64,000 nucleotides of DNA from Bifidobacterium lemurum (GCF_014898175.1 NZ_CP062948.1:2604001-2668000); one strand, 5' to 3'; positions 26,647 through 35,979 are shown, counted from the first letter of the stretch. The notes: a model not told the origin generated them from the letters alone. A program made the numbers and translations.

Positions 26647-27951
26647 ATGACCGCCACATTTACGCCTCACGTGATGCCCGATTGGGTGCGGTACGGCATG
26701 TTCTGGCAGGTATATCCTTTGGGATTCTGCGGATGCGACATCCGTCGCCAATACGGCCGCGGCTTCAACGGGCGGGGTCTCGACGCGCTGGTCGACTGGC
26801 TGGATTACGCGATCGAGCTGGGTGCTTCGGGACTGCTGCTCGGCCCGATCTTCGAATCCTCGTCACATGGTTACGACACGTTGGATTACAAGCGCGTGGA
26901 CACTCGGCTCGGCGGCGACGAGGCCTTCGACCGACTCGCTACGGCTTGCCATGCCAAGGGGCTCACGCTGGTTCTGGATGGCGTGTTCAATCATGTGGGG
27001 CGCGAGCATCCGGCCGTTCGGGCGGCATTGGACGAGTCTTGCGGCAAACTCGCCGCCGCGGACGACCCTTGGCATGGGATGATTCGAGTGGAGCGCGACG
27101 GCGAGGGCAATCCCTCACTTGACGTGTTCGAGGGGCACGGCTCACTGGTCGACCTCGACCATACGGCATCGCGGACCGTGGATCTGGTGGCCGATGTGAT
27201 GGGGTACTGGCTGGACCGCGGCGCGGACGGCTGGCGTCTGGACGCCGCGTACGCCGTGCCGCCGTCGTTCTGGACGCGGGTGCTGCCGCAGGTGCGCGCG
27301 AGCCATCCGCAAGCCTGGATATTCGGCGAGGTGATCCACGGCGACTATCCGGCCATCGTGCGCGAATCCGGCATGGATTCGGTCACGCAATACGAGTTGT
27401 GGAAGTCCATCCAGCACAGTCTGGAAACCGACAACTTCTTCGAACTCGATTGGAATCTGCAGCGGCACAACGCCTTCCTTGACGCATTCGTGCCGCAGAC
27501 CTTCATCGGCAACCACGACGTGACGCGCATCGCCTCGCAGATCGGCCAATCCAAGGCCCTGCTCGCGTTGGCCGTGCTGATGACCGTCGGCGGCGTGCCC
27601 AGCATCTACTACGGCGACGAACAGGGCTATACGGGCATCAAACAGGAGCGCTTCGGCGGCGACGACGACATCCGCCCGAAATTCCCCGACTCCCCCGCCG
27701 AGCTTTCCCGATTGGGCGAACCCATCTACCGCGCGCATCAGGATCTGATCGGCCTACGCCGCCGCAACCCTTGGCTGGTCGAGGCGCGCACCGAAACCCT
27801 GACATTGGAGAACACGCGCTACGTCTACCGCTCCACCAGCACGGACGGCGCGCACAGCATCACCGTGGATCTCGACATCACCGTCGACGACAAGCCCTCC
27901 GTCAGCATCGTCGACGAAGCCGGCGCGACGCTGTATCGCCATTCCTTCTGA
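26647..27951 (+). CDS. GH13 alpha-amylase family glycoside hydrolase
   Basis: 434 residues, short for GH13. The four conserved regions are intact: DGVFNH (111-116), GWRLDAAYAV with nucleophile Asp199, WIFGEVIH with general acid Glu228, and FIGNHDV with transition-state Asp291. The end (about 375-434) forms the small beta domain. No signal peptide, so it acts inside the cell, presumably on imported maltodextrin-type or related oligosaccharides; exact specificity cannot be read. ATG 26647 has GGGAG 5 bases upstream (ATG 26644 is too close). It converges on the LysR gene. Confidence 0.88.
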   Translation: MTATFTPHVMPDWVRYGMFWQVYPLGFCGCDIRRQYGRGFNGRGLDALVDWLDYAIELGASGLLLGPIFESSSHGYDTLDYKRVDTRLGGDEAFDRLATACHAKGLTLVLDGVFNHVGREHPAVRAALDESCGKLAAADDPWHGMIRVERDGEGNPSLDVFEGHGSLVDLDHTASRTVDLVADVMGYWLDRGADGWRLDAAYAVPPSFWTRVLPQVRASHPQAWIFGEVIHGDYPAIVRESGMDSVTQYELWKSIQHSLETDNFFELDWNLQRHNAFLDAFVPQTFIGNHDVTRIASQIGQSKALLALAVLMTVGGVPSIYYGDEQGYTGIKQERFGGDDDIRPKFPDSPAELSRLGEPIYRAHQDLIGLRRRNPWLVEARTETLTLENTRYVYRSTSTDGAHSITVDLDITVDDKPSVSIVDEAGATLYRHSF

Positions 27952-27958
27952 TGTTCCA

Positions 27959-27995
27959 CGGCTTGGGAGATGTCATCGAGACATGTCCCAAGCCG
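27959..27995. terminator. Terminator hairpin between GH13 and LysR genes
   Basis: CGGCTTGGGA...GATGTC pairs with GACATGTCCCAAGCCG around ATCGA. It overlaps the last codons of the LysR gene. Confidence 0.6.
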
Positions 27996-28869
27996 CCAGT
28001 TCGGTCACCTCGTCAAGGAATCTGCGCACATGAGCGGATGGCTCGAGCGCATGCATCACACCGTATTGCATGGTGAAGTCCCAGTCGACCGGCACGGTGA
28101 CCAATCCCGGATGGACGTCTGACCATACCGGTTTGGACAACAACAGGTCGCCGCATTCGACGCAGTCGTTGAAGACGGACAAGTCGTAGTGTTCGAAGTC
28201 CACCACCTCAATGCCGCCATTGGATTCCAGCGCGTCTCGCGCGTCCTCGTTGCCTCCGTGTCCACGGGCGATCACTCGTACGCGATTGCCTTCCAGATCG
28301 CTGACCGACAGTCGCCTACGAAGGGCCAACGGATGGTCGCGCGGCACCGCGACGGCCAAGGGCTGGTCCTCGATACGCAATGTCCCGCACACATCGCCCC
28401 ACCACTGCGGCATGAACGCGCATACCACCACATCCACATGTTCACCCAGATGCCGTACGACATTTTCGAATGCGGCGTAATCGTCGACCATCGGCACTAT
28501 TTCCAAGCGCGAACCGCCATGCCGCGCGGCTCCGTGCTGCCATAAATCGAGGATGCGCTTGCCTGAACGCAACACGGAGACGCCCAATCTCACCGGCATG
28601 TCGCCGCCCATCTCCGCCGCACGGGCGCGACGCACGATCTCATCGCACTGCCGGATGATCGCTCTGGCATCCTCAACGAACTGTTCTCCGGCAATCGTGG
28701 GCTCCACACCACCTCGCGAGCGATGGAACAAGGTGAGATGGTGCTCGCGTTCGAAGGTGTTGACCTGTTTGACCAATGCGGGCACGGAGATATGCAGCCG
28801 TTCGGCCGCTTTGCCAAAGCTGCCGAGGTCGGCCGAGGCGATGACGGCATCGAGCCTGCGATCGTACAT
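27973..28869 (-). CDS. LysR-family transcriptional regulator
   Basis: 298 residues. The winged HTH occupies residues 1-60 (LDAVIASADLGSFGKAAERLHIS, PALVKQVNTFEREH); the remainder is the periplasmic-binding-protein-like effector domain. ATG 28867-28869 follows GGAGG by 5 bases. It is divergent from an iron-dependent alcohol dehydrogenase with a palindromic site in between, the normal arrangement for a LysR protein and its target. Confidence 0.88.
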   Translation of the reverse strand: MYDRRLDAVIASADLGSFGKAAERLHISVPALVKQVNTFEREHHLTLFHRSRGGVEPTIAGEQFVEDARAIIRQCDEIVRRARAAEMGGDMPVRLGVSVLRSGKRILDLWQHGAARHGGSRLEIVPMVDDYAAFENVVRHLGEHVDVVVCAFMPQWWGDVCGTLRIEDQPLAVAVPRDHPLALRRRLSVSDLEGNRVRVIARGHGGNEDARDALESNGGIEVVDFEHYDLSVFNDCVECGDLLLSKPVWSDVHPGLVTVPVDWDFTMQYGVMHALEPSAHVRRFLDEVTELAAWDMSR

Positions 28870-28940
28870 GCGCGCCTCCGATTGTGTGAACCTATGGCTC
28901 ATACACCGTAATCCATATTGATTCATATACCACTGGTTAA

Positions 28941-28953
28941 TAATGAATCATTA
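28941..28953. promoter_or_regulatory. Candidate LysR operator
   Basis: TAATGA-A-TCATTA is a perfect palindrome in the LysR/dehydrogenase divergent region; the surrounding 28905-28965 is unusually AT-rich for this window. Confidence 0.4.
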
Positions 28954-29058
28954 GAATACCATTGCTTTGTCAGGATTTACAGACATAAATCCATAAACTT
29001 TTGGAACAGACTTGTTCTTTCCGCTCCAAACTGGAACACTCATCGAAGGCAAACATTC

Positions 29059-30264
29059 ATGAACACTTACGAAACACTGCGAACCCCACACACCGTGTTT
29101 GGCGATGGCTCACTCGATACGATCGGCAGGCATCTGACCGTCTGGGGCGCGCGTTCGTGCCTGCTGGTCACCGATAAGGGCATTGTGGGACTTGGCTACG
29201 CGGAACGGGCCAAACAATCGGTCGAACAGGCGGGCATCTCCTGCGACGTGTACGACCAATGCTTGCCCGATCCGCCGGACACCACTTGTCTTGAGGTTCG
29301 CGATCTCATCCTTGAGGGGAATTACGACGCGGTCATCGGATTGGGCGGCGGATCCAGCATGGACACCGCGAAAGTCGCTGCGCTCATCGCCGGCATCCCT
29401 GAGGACATCGACGACCTACACGAGTACAGCAAACAGGGATCACGGATGTCGGAGACCTATCGCCGGCCTTGCCGTCTGATCACGATTCCCACTACAGGAG
29501 GGTCAGGTGCGGAATCCACTCCCACCGGCGTCATCACCAGCACCTCGCTGAATCTCAAATTTTCCATCGGCAATGAGAACCTCATCGCGGATCTGGCCAT
29601 CATCGACCCGACGCTCACCGTCGGCATGCCGCCGACCCCCACGGCATATTGTGGTCTTGACGCGCTGGCCCATTGCATGGAAAACCTTATCGGCACGCAG
29701 CAGAACGCATTCAGCGAACTGGTACAGCTCGATTGTCTCGAACGTATTTGGACTTGGCTGCCGGTCGCGTTCCGAGAACCGGAGAATCTGGAGGCGCGCG
29801 AACACTTGGCGTGGGCGGCGCATTATGCGGAGGCGTCCGGAGCGGTGCCGAACGGCCACGCGGTGGCGCACGCGATCGGCGCCATGTATCACATCGTGCA
29901 TGGGCACGCCTGCGCGATGACCTTGCCGACCGTATACCGCCATTTCGCACAGGCCCCCGAGGCGGCGGACGCGATTCACAAGGTGGGACAACGCATCGGT
30001 GTGGCCGTATCCGATGACCCGATCGCCAACGGCGATCGCGTGGCCGATGCGATACTCACTTTCTATCGCGGGTTCGGCCTGTCGGGACTCCAGGAGACGT
30101 TACGAAACAACGGCACCCTTGACACGCGCGACGAGTTCATCGCTAAAGCGGTGCCGTTGGTGATGGACGATTTCAAGTCGCGGCTGTGGACGCCCGCTAT
30201 CCACACCGGCGACTACGCGTCCAAGATCGGCGCGGTGCTGGGAGCCATCTGGGATGAGCGCTAG
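29059..30264 (+). CDS. Iron-containing alcohol dehydrogenase
   Basis: 401 residues of the group III (Fe-ADH) family. The NAD(P)-binding GLGGGSSMDTAKV motif lies near residues 95-107, followed by TIPTTGGSGAESTPTGV. Metal ligands are visible as the Asp before ANLIADLAIIDP and the His residues in DALAHCMENLIG and NGHAVAHAIGAMYHIVHGHA. It reduces aldehydes or oxidises alcohols/diols with NAD(P)H; the substrate is unknown. GAAGG precedes ATG 29059. The divergent LysR is its probable regulator. Confidence 0.9.
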   Translation: MNTYETLRTPHTVFGDGSLDTIGRHLTVWGARSCLLVTDKGIVGLGYAERAKQSVEQAGISCDVYDQCLPDPPDTTCLEVRDLILEGNYDAVIGLGGGSSMDTAKVAALIAGIPEDIDDLHEYSKQGSRMSETYRRPCRLITIPTTGGSGAESTPTGVITSTSLNLKFSIGNENLIADLAIIDPTLTVGMPPTPTAYCGLDALAHCMENLIGTQQNAFSELVQLDCLERIWTWLPVAFREPENLEAREHLAWAAHYAEASGAVPNGHAVAHAIGAMYHIVHGHACAMTLPTVYRHFAQAPEAADAIHKVGQRIGVAVSDDPIANGDRVADAILTFYRGFGLSGLQETLRNNGTLDTRDEFIAKAVPLVMDDFKSRLWTPAIHTGDYASKIGAVLGAIWDER

Positions 30265-30363
30265 TCTTTCCATGCCTCTGCGCTGTGGCACTCCATAGCG
30301 CATGGCTATTGGCCAACGCACACCCATGACCATATAATCCTGCCGGCCCATGATGGTCGAAGA

Positions 30364-31776
30364 GTGAAAGAGATGATTGTGAAGGACAACAAGAGCTCTG
30401 CGGAAACGGCTACAAGCAGCGCTTCCAAAAACGCCATCGACATGCTGCACGGCCCCATTTGGAACCGTGTGCTGATGTTCGCGCTGCCGGTGGCGGCCAC
30501 GGGCATTCTGGAGCAGCTGTTCAACGCGACCGGCGTCGCCATCGTCGGCAATTTCTCAGGCGGCGAGGACACGCAGGCCGTGGCGGCCGTGGGCGCGAAC
30601 AGTTTCATCGTCATGCTGGTCATCAACTTCTTCATAGGCGTGTCTTTGGGCGCGAATGTGGTGATCGCCAACGCGATCGGCCGCGGCAGCATGGATGCCG
30701 TGCGCAAGGCGGTGCATACCGCGATCGTCATGGCCGTCGCCGGCGGCGTGGCCGCTCTGGTCATCGGCGAACTGGGTGCCACCGCCATTCTGGGCATGCT
30801 CAACGTGCCTGCCGACGTGTATCCGCTCGCGTTGGTGTATCTGCGCATCTATCTGATCGGCCTGCCGGTGATCCTGCTCTATAATTTCGAGGCGGCGATC
30901 TTCCGCTCCGTGGGCGACACCGCCACGCCGTTGAAGGTGCTCGCCATGGCGGGCGTGCTCAACGTGGCGCTGGGACTCACGTTCACCGCGGGGCTCAATA
31001 TGAGCGTGGCGGGCGTCGCCACCGCCACCGTGCTTTCCAACGCCTTCGGGTCGCTGGTGCTGCTGCGTATGCTGATGCGCACCGACGCGCCCATTCATGT
31101 CGAATTGCGCGAACTGCGCGTGGACATGATGGCCATGCGGTCGATTCTGCGCATCGGCCTGCCCGCCGGTATCCAAGGCGCGGTGTTCGCCTTCGCCAAC
31201 GTCATCATCCAGGGCGCGATCAACAGTCTCGGCACCACGGTGATCGCGGCTTCCAGCGCCGCGTTCAACATCGAGGTGTTCGCCTACCAGGTGCTGAACT
31301 CCTTCGCGCAGGCGTGCTCCACCTTCACCGGGCAGAACTACGGCGCCCGTCAGGTCGGCCGGTGCCGCAGGGTGCTCGCCGTGTGCTATCTGGAGGATGT
31401 GGTCGCCACCGCCACGGCGATCGCGCTGGTGCTGTTGTTCGGCCGCAGTCTGCTGATGATTTTCGTGCATGATCCCGAGGCCGTCGATATCGGCTATATC
31501 CGCTTGACCATGGTGTTCATCGGCTATATCTTCTCCATGGCCTACGAGATGGCCTCCGGATATCTGCGTGGATTCGGCATCTCGCTGGTGCCGGCGCTGC
31601 TTACCGTGCTCGGCGTGTGCGGCACGCGTATCGGCTGGGTGATGCTGGTGTTCCCCTCCCATCGCTCGTTCGAGTCGATTATGCTCGTCTATCCGATCTC
31701 CCTCGCCGTCACCGCCGCGCTGGTGCTCGGCTCGCTGATCGTCTACCGTCCTTCGCGCCGCGCGCCCGCGCGCTAG
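30364..31776 (+). CDS. MATE-family efflux transporter
   Basis: About 470 residues with 12 membrane segments in two halves; ALPVAATGILEQLFNATGVAIVG at the start and GLPAGIQGAVFAFANVIIQ at the start of the second half are typical MATE repeats. These use Na+ or H+ to export cationic drugs or metabolites. The start is uncertain (GTG 30364, ATG 30373 or GTG 30379). It converges on a TetR gene and may be part of its regulon. Confidence 0.88.
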   Translation: MKEMIVKDNKSSAETATSSASKNAIDMLHGPIWNRVLMFALPVAATGILEQLFNATGVAIVGNFSGGEDTQAVAAVGANSFIVMLVINFFIGVSLGANVVIANAIGRGSMDAVRKAVHTAIVMAVAGGVAALVIGELGATAILGMLNVPADVYPLALVYLRIYLIGLPVILLYNFEAAIFRSVGDTATPLKVLAMAGVLNVALGLTFTAGLNMSVAGVATATVLSNAFGSLVLLRMLMRTDAPIHVELRELRVDMMAMRSILRIGLPAGIQGAVFAFANVIIQGAINSLGTTVIAASSAAFNIEVFAYQVLNSFAQACSTFTGQNYGARQVGRCRRVLAVCYLEDVVATATAIALVLLFGRSLLMIFVHDPEAVDIGYIRLTMVFIGYIFSMAYEMASGYLRGFGISLVPALLTVLGVCGTRIGWVMLVFPSHRSFESIMLVYPISLAVTAALVLGSLIVYRPSRRAPAR

Positions 31777-31807
31777 GGACCCGAACCGTTTAGACGGATC
31801 GCGCGCG

Positions 31808-32383
31808 TTATTCGACGCTGACGTCCGGCATGAACACGCCGACGATGAGTTCAAGCAGATCCTCGGTGGGCATGGGATCGGGGTCGGTGAGCCACCGGCG
31901 GACCACGGCAAGGACGCCTGAGAAATAGAACTCCCGCACGTATTCCGCGTTCCGCCCCGCAGCGTCTTTGCCGATGTTCCGCTCGATAAGAGGCATCATG
32001 AACGGCTTGACGGCTTCCTTCATCTTCTCCACGAAGGCGGGGTCTCCATGGGGACCAAGCAGCACTTTGAGAAAAGGCTTGTCCTTGGCGCTCTGGTCGA
32101 GAAACGCGGCGAGATTGATGCGGATGCTGTCCGGATCGCTGAAGTCGACGATCACATCCCGCATGGCGGTTATGCGGCGCGCGATGAAATCATCCTCCAC
32201 GTGTTCACGCAGATCGAGCACGCTGGTGTAGTACATGTAGAACGTGGCCCGGTTGTAGCCGGCGAGATCGGTGATCTGCCGCACCGTGATCTTCTCGATG
32301 GGCTGGCGCTCGTACAGCATCCAGAACGCGCGGCGCAGACGGTTGCGCGTCTTGGCGGTGACCTCGGGCTGTTTCATGACCAT
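31808..32383 (-). CDS. TetR-family transcriptional regulator
   Basis: 191 residues. HTH at about 12-55 (IEKITVRQITDLAGYNRATFY, YYTSVLDLREHVED), then a helical effector domain. GGGGAG is 9 bases upstream of ATG 32381-32383. Two copies of a 12-base palindrome lie upstream, the nearer one in its own promoter, so autoregulation is likely. The converging MATE gene is a plausible functional partner. Confidence 0.85.
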   Translation of the reverse strand: MVMKQPEVTAKTRNRLRRAFWMLYERQPIEKITVRQITDLAGYNRATFYMYYTSVLDLREHVEDDFIARRITAMRDVIVDFSDPDSIRINLAAFLDQSAKDKPFLKVLLGPHGDPAFVEKMKEAVKPFMMPLIERNIGKDAAGRNAEYVREFYFSGVLAVVRRWLTDPDPMPTEDLLELIVGVFMPDVSVE

Positions 32384-32406
32384 AGTGGTATTCTCCCCAC
32401 ATCACT

Positions 32407-32418
32407 CGACATGTGTCG
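32407..32418. promoter_or_regulatory. Candidate TetR operator, site 1
   Basis: CGACATGTGTCG, 24 bases upstream of the TetR start; half-sites CGACA/TGTCG. It matches site 2 in 11 of 12 bases. Confidence 0.5.
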
Positions 32419-32512
32419 TACGATGCCCATCGCCTATGGCATAAGAGCAAATGCATAACATCAACCGACATTCATCAATTGATACGATGCTGACATAACG
32501 GGCATCATCACA

Positions 32513-32524
32513 CGACATGCGTCG
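32513..32524. promoter_or_regulatory. Candidate TetR operator, site 2
   Basis: CGACATGCGTCG, 106 bases from site 1. The stretch 32384-32693 between TetR and the next gene holds only these sites; short frames in it do not look coding. Confidence 0.45.
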
Positions 32525-32693
32525 AACATTCTCTTCCTTGGATATCCTTTGACTGAAAGACAAGCGAATATGGGATGGCGCCATACAGGTTTGGAACGCG
32601 GCTACCGGCCCGGCTCATGGACGTGCGCGGCGTGGCGCAGGTTCGACTGGTAGAGTCGGGGCAACGACACGTTCCGGCGAAAGAAGGTCGATG

Positions 32694-33452
32694 ATGACTG
32701 CAGCGGCTTGCGGCACGGTTTCCGCACTGACATTGGGACTGCCCGCCTCCACGGCGATTCCCGCGGCCAAAGGCACGCTGCCGAAGCAGATGTTCATGGC
32801 CAAAGGGCCGGTCTCCGCCAAACTCAAGCAGCGTTATGCCAACGAGGTGGAGTCGATCACCATGCTGTCGCTGATGCGCGCGGCGAACACCGGCCTCGCC
32901 GACGGCAAGCGCTTCCGTGAGATCCTGGTGATCGGCCTGCGCGTTTCCGGCACGGACGTACCGGTCGAGGTCGTTGACCATATCGCCTCCCAACGCGCCT
33001 CGGGCATCGTGTTCGCCGTGGTGCGTGAGGTGGAACGCGAGGGCGCGCGCCACGAGGAGTGCGCCCTCGCCGTGCGTCGCAATGTGCCGGTCAGGCCGGG
33101 ACACACGCCCGTCACGAAGGTGTATGCAGGCGACTGGAAGCCGGCCGGCGAGGCCCAGCTGGAACTTGCCGGTTCGACGCTGGATGAGGTGTGGGATATG
33201 CTGTGCGCGCAGGCGATTCTGGATTCCGCCGATGGATCCGATCTGGACGCGCGCATCGCCCGACGCGAGCAGCTGACGACGCTGAAGGCCCAGGCCGACA
33301 AACTCGAACGGACCATTCACGGGCCAAAAATCCGGCCCAGCGCAACGAGATCTACGCCAAACTGCACAAGATTCGCAAACAGCTGGAAACCTTGGAATCC
33401 TAACCATCAAGCAAAGCCGTCATCATGCTGGTTCTCGATGCGAACCGCATGA
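32694..33452 (+). CDS. DUF4391 domain protein, frameshifted near the C-terminus
   Basis: The first 210 residues match the DUF4391 outline: ALTLGLPAST, GTLPKQMFM, VSAKLKQRYANEVESITML, GKRFREILVIGLRV and an ASGIVFAVVRE strand. ATG 32694 has AGAAGG 6 bases upstream. At 33326-33330 the run of five A shifts the reading frame: the current frame continues with a non-family tail to 33452, while the +1 frame gives NPAQRNEIYAKLHKIRKQLE and stops at 33403, the expected coiled-coil end of the family. Six A would restore it. The role of DUF4391 is not established; it is often near helicase or restriction genes, which are absent here. Confidence 0.6.
   Translation: MTAAACGTVSALTLGLPASTAIPAAKGTLPKQMFMAKGPVSAKLKQRYANEVESITMLSLMRAANTGLADGKRFREILVIGLRVSGTDVPVEVVDHIASQRASGIVFAVVREVEREGARHEECALAVRRNVPVRPGHTPVTKVYAGDWKPAGEAQLELAGSTLDEVWDMLCAQAILDSADGSDLDARIARREQLTTLKAQADKLERTIHGPKIRPSATRSTPNCTRFANSWKPWNPNHQAKPSSCWFSMRTA
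33424..33451. terminator. Hairpin between converging genes
   Basis: CATGC-T-GGTTC and GAACC-GCATG arms separate the DUF4391 gene from the AEC permease gene; no T-run. Confidence 0.45.
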
Positions 33453-34469
33453 TTAGAACACCAGGTAAGAGACCACGGACAGTGTGAACAGGCTGGCGAT
33501 GGTGGTGCCCATCACCATGCCGATCGCATATTCGGGATGGTTGTGTTCCCGCTCTGCGAACATCACCATCGCCACCATCGTGGGCATGCCGCAGGCGAGC
33601 GTTATCGTGTGCACGATATCGGGGTCAAGCGCGAATCCGAACAGTAGAGGTATGCCCATGCACAGCATGTAGAGCACGATAGGCAGCACCAGCATTTTGG
33701 CCACGATGCCGACGTACAGTTCCGGCTTTCTTAGAATCCCCATCCAGTCACGCAACGCGAACAGTCCTCCGAGATACACCATAGACAGTGGTGAGGCGGT
33801 GGATCCGATGGCTTTGAGCGGTGCCAGCATATCCGCAGGCAATCGCACGCCGGAGATGATAACCACCAACGCCGCAGCGACAGCGACAAGAGCGGGGCTC
33901 AACATCGGGCGCAAGCGCCGTGCCATTCGCACGACCAACATAGGATGTTCGCGATGATCCGATTCCCGTCCGCCTTCATCCGTGGCAGCCACGGTCCTCC
34001 CGTCTTCTCCGATGCGTTTGCTCGTCCACACGCCGTAGGTCCACATCATGGTCTGATCGACCAGTGAGCACAAGGCGAAATAAAGGGCGCCCCTGTCCGG
34101 ATACAATGCCATGAACAATGGCAATCCCATAAACCCGACATTGCCAAAAACGAACGAGCCTCGGAATAGACGGCCGCATTCCGCTTTGAGTCCCATCACC
34201 CCGGTCAGAACAGTGAACAAACCGATCAGCAGCACGTACATCACCAGATCAAGCACGATGATCTGTCCCGATTCGATCAGATCGTGACGAGTGGTGCCGG
34301 ACACCGCCGTGGCGAACACAATCAGAGGAATGCCGACTTTGAGAATGAACGAGCACAATCCGTCAATGGCCTTCTCCCCCAACACGTTCGTACGTACGCA
34401 GATATATCCGATCAGCATCATCACACCCATGCCGATCAGCTGATTGAGCACAATGCCGAACTGTTCCAC
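33453..34469 (-). CDS. AEC-family permease
   Basis: 338 residues with about ten membrane segments, of the auxin-efflux-carrier/malonate-transporter family; FGNVGFMGLPLFMALYPDRG in the first half is the family hallmark, and a charged loop (about 165-190) divides the halves. Many bacterial members carry organic acids such as malate. GTG 34467-34469 is chosen because GGGGAGG is 8 bases upstream. A lactate-dehydrogenase-like gene lies directly upstream on the same strand (172 bases apart), which would suit an organic-acid role; inference. Confidence 0.85.
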   Translation of the reverse strand: MEQFGIVLNQLIGMGVMMLIGYICVRTNVLGEKAIDGLCSFILKVGIPLIVFATAVSGTTRHDLIESGQIIVLDLVMYVLLIGLFTVLTGVMGLKAECGRLFRGSFVFGNVGFMGLPLFMALYPDRGALYFALCSLVDQTMMWTYGVWTSKRIGEDGRTVAATDEGGRESDHREHPMLVVRMARRLRPMLSPALVAVAAALVVIISGVRLPADMLAPLKAIGSTASPLSMVYLGGLFALRDWMGILRKPELYVGIVAKMLVLPIVLYMLCMGIPLLFGFALDPDIVHTITLACGMPTMVAMVMFAEREHNHPEYAIGMVMGTTIASLFTLSVVSYLVF

Positions 34470-34641
34470 GCGTCCCACCTCCCCGTCAGCGCCCTTTCTT
34501 CCACCGAGACATCATAGCGGGCTCACCGAGCGCAACCGTAAGGTCATCTCAACGAGGGAAGAGCGATCGGGCGAATCGGAGAACGCAACAAACATCACCT
34601 ATGCAATGCCCGCATTCCGACCAACGGACAAGGCCGACTGT

Positions 34642-35607
34642 CTACAGTCTGTCGGCGATAAGCGCGCAATGCGAGCGCACGACTTCGGCGCAATGATGGA
34701 AGCGCTCCATTTCCTCCGCCGTCAGATGCAGGTCGGTGAATTCGTTTGCCCCATTACCGTCCAGTCCGATCGGCAGGCTGAGGAACACATCACGTTCGCC
34801 GTATTCGTATTCGCCGTCGATCAGCGTGGAAACGGGGATTACGCGGCGTTCGTCCCAGAGAATCGTTTTGACCAACCCGGACACGGTGGATGCGATGCCG
34901 TAGCTGGTGCCGCCGCGACGGTTCTTGATTTCGTCGCCGCGTCGACGTGTCGCGTTCTCGATGCCATTCAGGCTGACGCCTGGATAACGGCCGGGATTGT
35001 CGGCGAGGAACCGCGCGAACGGTTTGCCGACGAAGGACACCGTGGACCAGGGAATGAACTGAGAGTCGCCGTGCTCACCGATCACATATCCGGACACGGT
35101 ACGTGGGTCAAGACCGGTGACCTCTCCGATGATGGTTTTCATACGCGAGGTGTCGAGCGCCGTTCCCGATCCGATGACCTGCGCACGTGGCAGGCCGGTG
35201 CGTTTCCACGCATACCAGCTGAGCACGTCGACCGGGTTGGACACCATGATGAGGATGCCGTCGAAACCGGATTCCCTGATGCGGTCAAGCATCGGGGTGA
35301 CGATGTCGACCGCGGCCATCAGCCCGTCCAAACGGTTCCGCCCTTCGACCGGCCGAGGCCCGGCTGTGATGATAATGATGTCGGCTTGCGAACAATCATC
35401 CCAATCGCCGTGACGGATGGATACGAACCGGCCGAGGAACTCCGATCCGTCGGCCAGATCCATGGCGAGTCCACGCGCTTTCCCCGGATTATGGTTGATG
35501 AGCACCAGCTCGTTGGTCAATCCCTGCAACACAATGGACGACGCAACCGCCGAGCCGACCTGCCCCGTGCCAACCACCACCACTCGCGAACGATTCGTCG
35601 TGACCAT
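34642..35607 (-). CDS. L-lactate/malate dehydrogenase family protein (divergent paralogue)
   Basis: 321 residues. NAD-binding GTGQVGSAVA (13-22), the catalytic GEHGDSQFIPWS block with the active His, and SNPVDVLSWYAWK are present. The substrate-specificity loop reads GPRPVEGRNRLD (83-94), where bifidobacterial LDH has QKPGQSR: the position equal to Gln102 is Pro86 and the next is Val, though the catalytic Arg (Arg92) is kept. Bifidobacteria carry a second, LDH-annotated paralogue of this type, so lactate may not be its substrate. AGGAGG precedes ATG 35605-35607. Confidence 0.85.
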   Translation of the reverse strand: MVTTNRSRVVVVGTGQVGSAVASSIVLQGLTNELVLINHNPGKARGLAMDLADGSEFLGRFVSIRHGDWDDCSQADIIIITAGPRPVEGRNRLDGLMAAVDIVTPMLDRIRESGFDGILIMVSNPVDVLSWYAWKRTGLPRAQVIGSGTALDTSRMKTIIGEVTGLDPRTVSGYVIGEHGDSQFIPWSTVSFVGKPFARFLADNPGRYPGVSLNGIENATRRRGDEIKNRRGGTSYGIASTVSGLVKTILWDERRVIPVSTLIDGEYEYGERDVFLSLPIGLDGNGANEFTDLHLTAEEMERFHHCAEVVRSHCALIADRL

Positions 35608-35696
35608 AGCATCCTCCTGCCGGCGCCCGTATGCCCAATACATATATGAAATCAACTGTACCGGCCGAAAAACCAAATGCGAACTGTTGAGATAGT

Positions 35697-35880
35697 CATG
35701 CGCATACGGTCGACGACAATCCGTTCGAACACCTGACGACCCTCATGAACGTGTTCGCGGACGGCGACCATCCCGAACTCATCAAAGCCTATGCGACGGT
35801 CAAACGCGCCTGCGCGGCGGCCAACGCTGAACTCGGCCTCCTCAGCGACGACAAAGCCACCGCGATCGCAGGTTCCACAG
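35697..35880 (+). pseudogene. Fragment of a fumarase/aspartase-family gene
   Basis: The frame reads HTVDDNPFEHLTTLMNVFAD, then HPELIKAYATVKRACAAAN and AELGLLSDDKATAIA. The latter two blocks resemble the N-terminal part of aspartate ammonia-lyase/fumarase (HPELI..., VK.A.A.AN.ELG.L...KA.AI). No start codon upstream in frame fits and the similarity stops abruptly at about 35880. The 372-base gap 35608-35979 otherwise holds nothing recognisable. Confidence 0.4.
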
Positions 35881-35979
35881 AGCGATCTGTTCATAGCATG
35901 CCCGTGGAGCATAATCAAATAACTATTTGCGGAGAGAACGCCCGATTATATTACAGTATGGTTGGTAACGGAGGCGCAT

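Noticed and set aside
32402..32584. 60-codon frame on the minus strand upstream of tetR
   Set aside because: It covers both palindromic operators, lacks a ribosome binding site and has no protein-like composition.
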